Assembly: GCA_918807975.1 (NCBI GenBank)
Contig: OU964923.1
Span: 20,007,235 to 20,071,234 of the forward strand
Direction of reading: 5' to 3'
Source of the DNA: Aplidium turbinatum
Lineage: Eukaryota > Chordata > Ascidiacea > Aplousobranchia > Polyclinidae
DNA: 64,000 bases
Of this stretch, positions 63,701 to 64,000 are shown piece after piece. The notes beneath the pieces were generated by a model. It saw nothing but the letters and a program-made list of their open reading frames with translations. It made no database searches and was not told the origin of the DNA. Position numbers and translations under genes: made by a program. Position 1 is the first letter of the stretch; every line of letters begins with the position of its first letter.

Positions 63701-64000
63701 TGTACTACATTTTCGAATTAATGGTTTTTATAATTTATCATTTTTATGTCAAAATTATAGGAAGTCAATGTTATTTAACTGACTTGTCGATTCATTTGAA
63801 GATCAAACTCAGCTTAGCTTCTGTTATGGACCGTTTTCCCGTATCATGAGTCAAACAGATGGATGTTTAAAAACACATTTTTTTTACAATTTTCATTCTA
63901 AAAGAGCGATTCTTTTTGGAATTTTAAGGTTGCGTGTTTTATGGAAATTGATGAAACATTGTGAAAGAATTTTACCGTTTATTGAGTTACGCTTAATAAG
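60748..64000. other. Unassigned sequence to the window end
   Basis: AT-rich, no transposon termini, SINE heads or RNA genes recognised. Around 63230-63400 both strands carry protein-like open stretches (plus: KPLAPTVETPSMLPSVLF; minus: ANKTDGSIDGVSTVGAKG). Without splice sites I cannot choose between them or accept either. Confidence 0.35.

Overview
The window looks like AT-rich genomic DNA of an invertebrate chordate, most likely an ascidian tunicate. The evidence is a compact three-exon IL-17 cytokine gene, a family of intronless G-protein alpha-i-type genes, good splice acceptors upstream of intronless coding sequences (compatible with the spliced-leader trans-splicing known in tunicates), tRNA-derived SINEs and a dense set of hAT DNA transposons. 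The species assignment is inference. I saw no bacterial genes, CRISPR arrays, rRNA or intact tRNA genes, and no retroviral or LTR element.

Layout. 1-5 kb: a histone-type 3' stem-loop without a histone gene, one possible terminal exon, and a tandem array of about eight 372-bp units, each carrying a CTCF-like motif. 5-9 kb: SINEs, then a hAT element whose target-site duplication ends one base before the start codon of an IL-17-like gene (7142-9042, three exons). 9-31 kb: no confident host gene. It holds at least seven more hAT elements with 8-bp target-site duplications, a 417-bp MITE, LINE 3' ends (two of them nested in hATs) and a perfect 96-bp-arm palindrome nested in a hAT.

31-48 kb: a same-strand cluster of four intronless G-alpha loci. 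They are an intact Gi-like gene (31752-32828), a recently duplicated frameshifted copy (36184-37256), a much older fossil (about 40855-41495) flanked by a hAT with a LINE inside, and an intact but divergent gene (46692-47705). In the last one the Ras-Gly12, arginine-finger and catalytic-glutamine positions are all replaced. A 2.7-2.9 kb segmental duplication made the second copy, and a foldback element later inserted into its 3' flank; the paralogous block keeps the empty site. A MULE transposon with a 9-bp target-site duplication sits 61 bp after the stop of the last gene.

48.7-64 kb: mostly sequence I cannot assign. It has far fewer transposons than the first 49 kb, one old hAT relic, a pair of direct repeats, two hairpins, an E-box/ETS composite site and two weak candidate exons. 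It could be intergenic or a large intron of a neighbouring gene.

The two functional themes are an inflammatory cytokine and a locally expanded, rapidly evolving G-alpha family. Nothing in the sequence links them beyond proximity.
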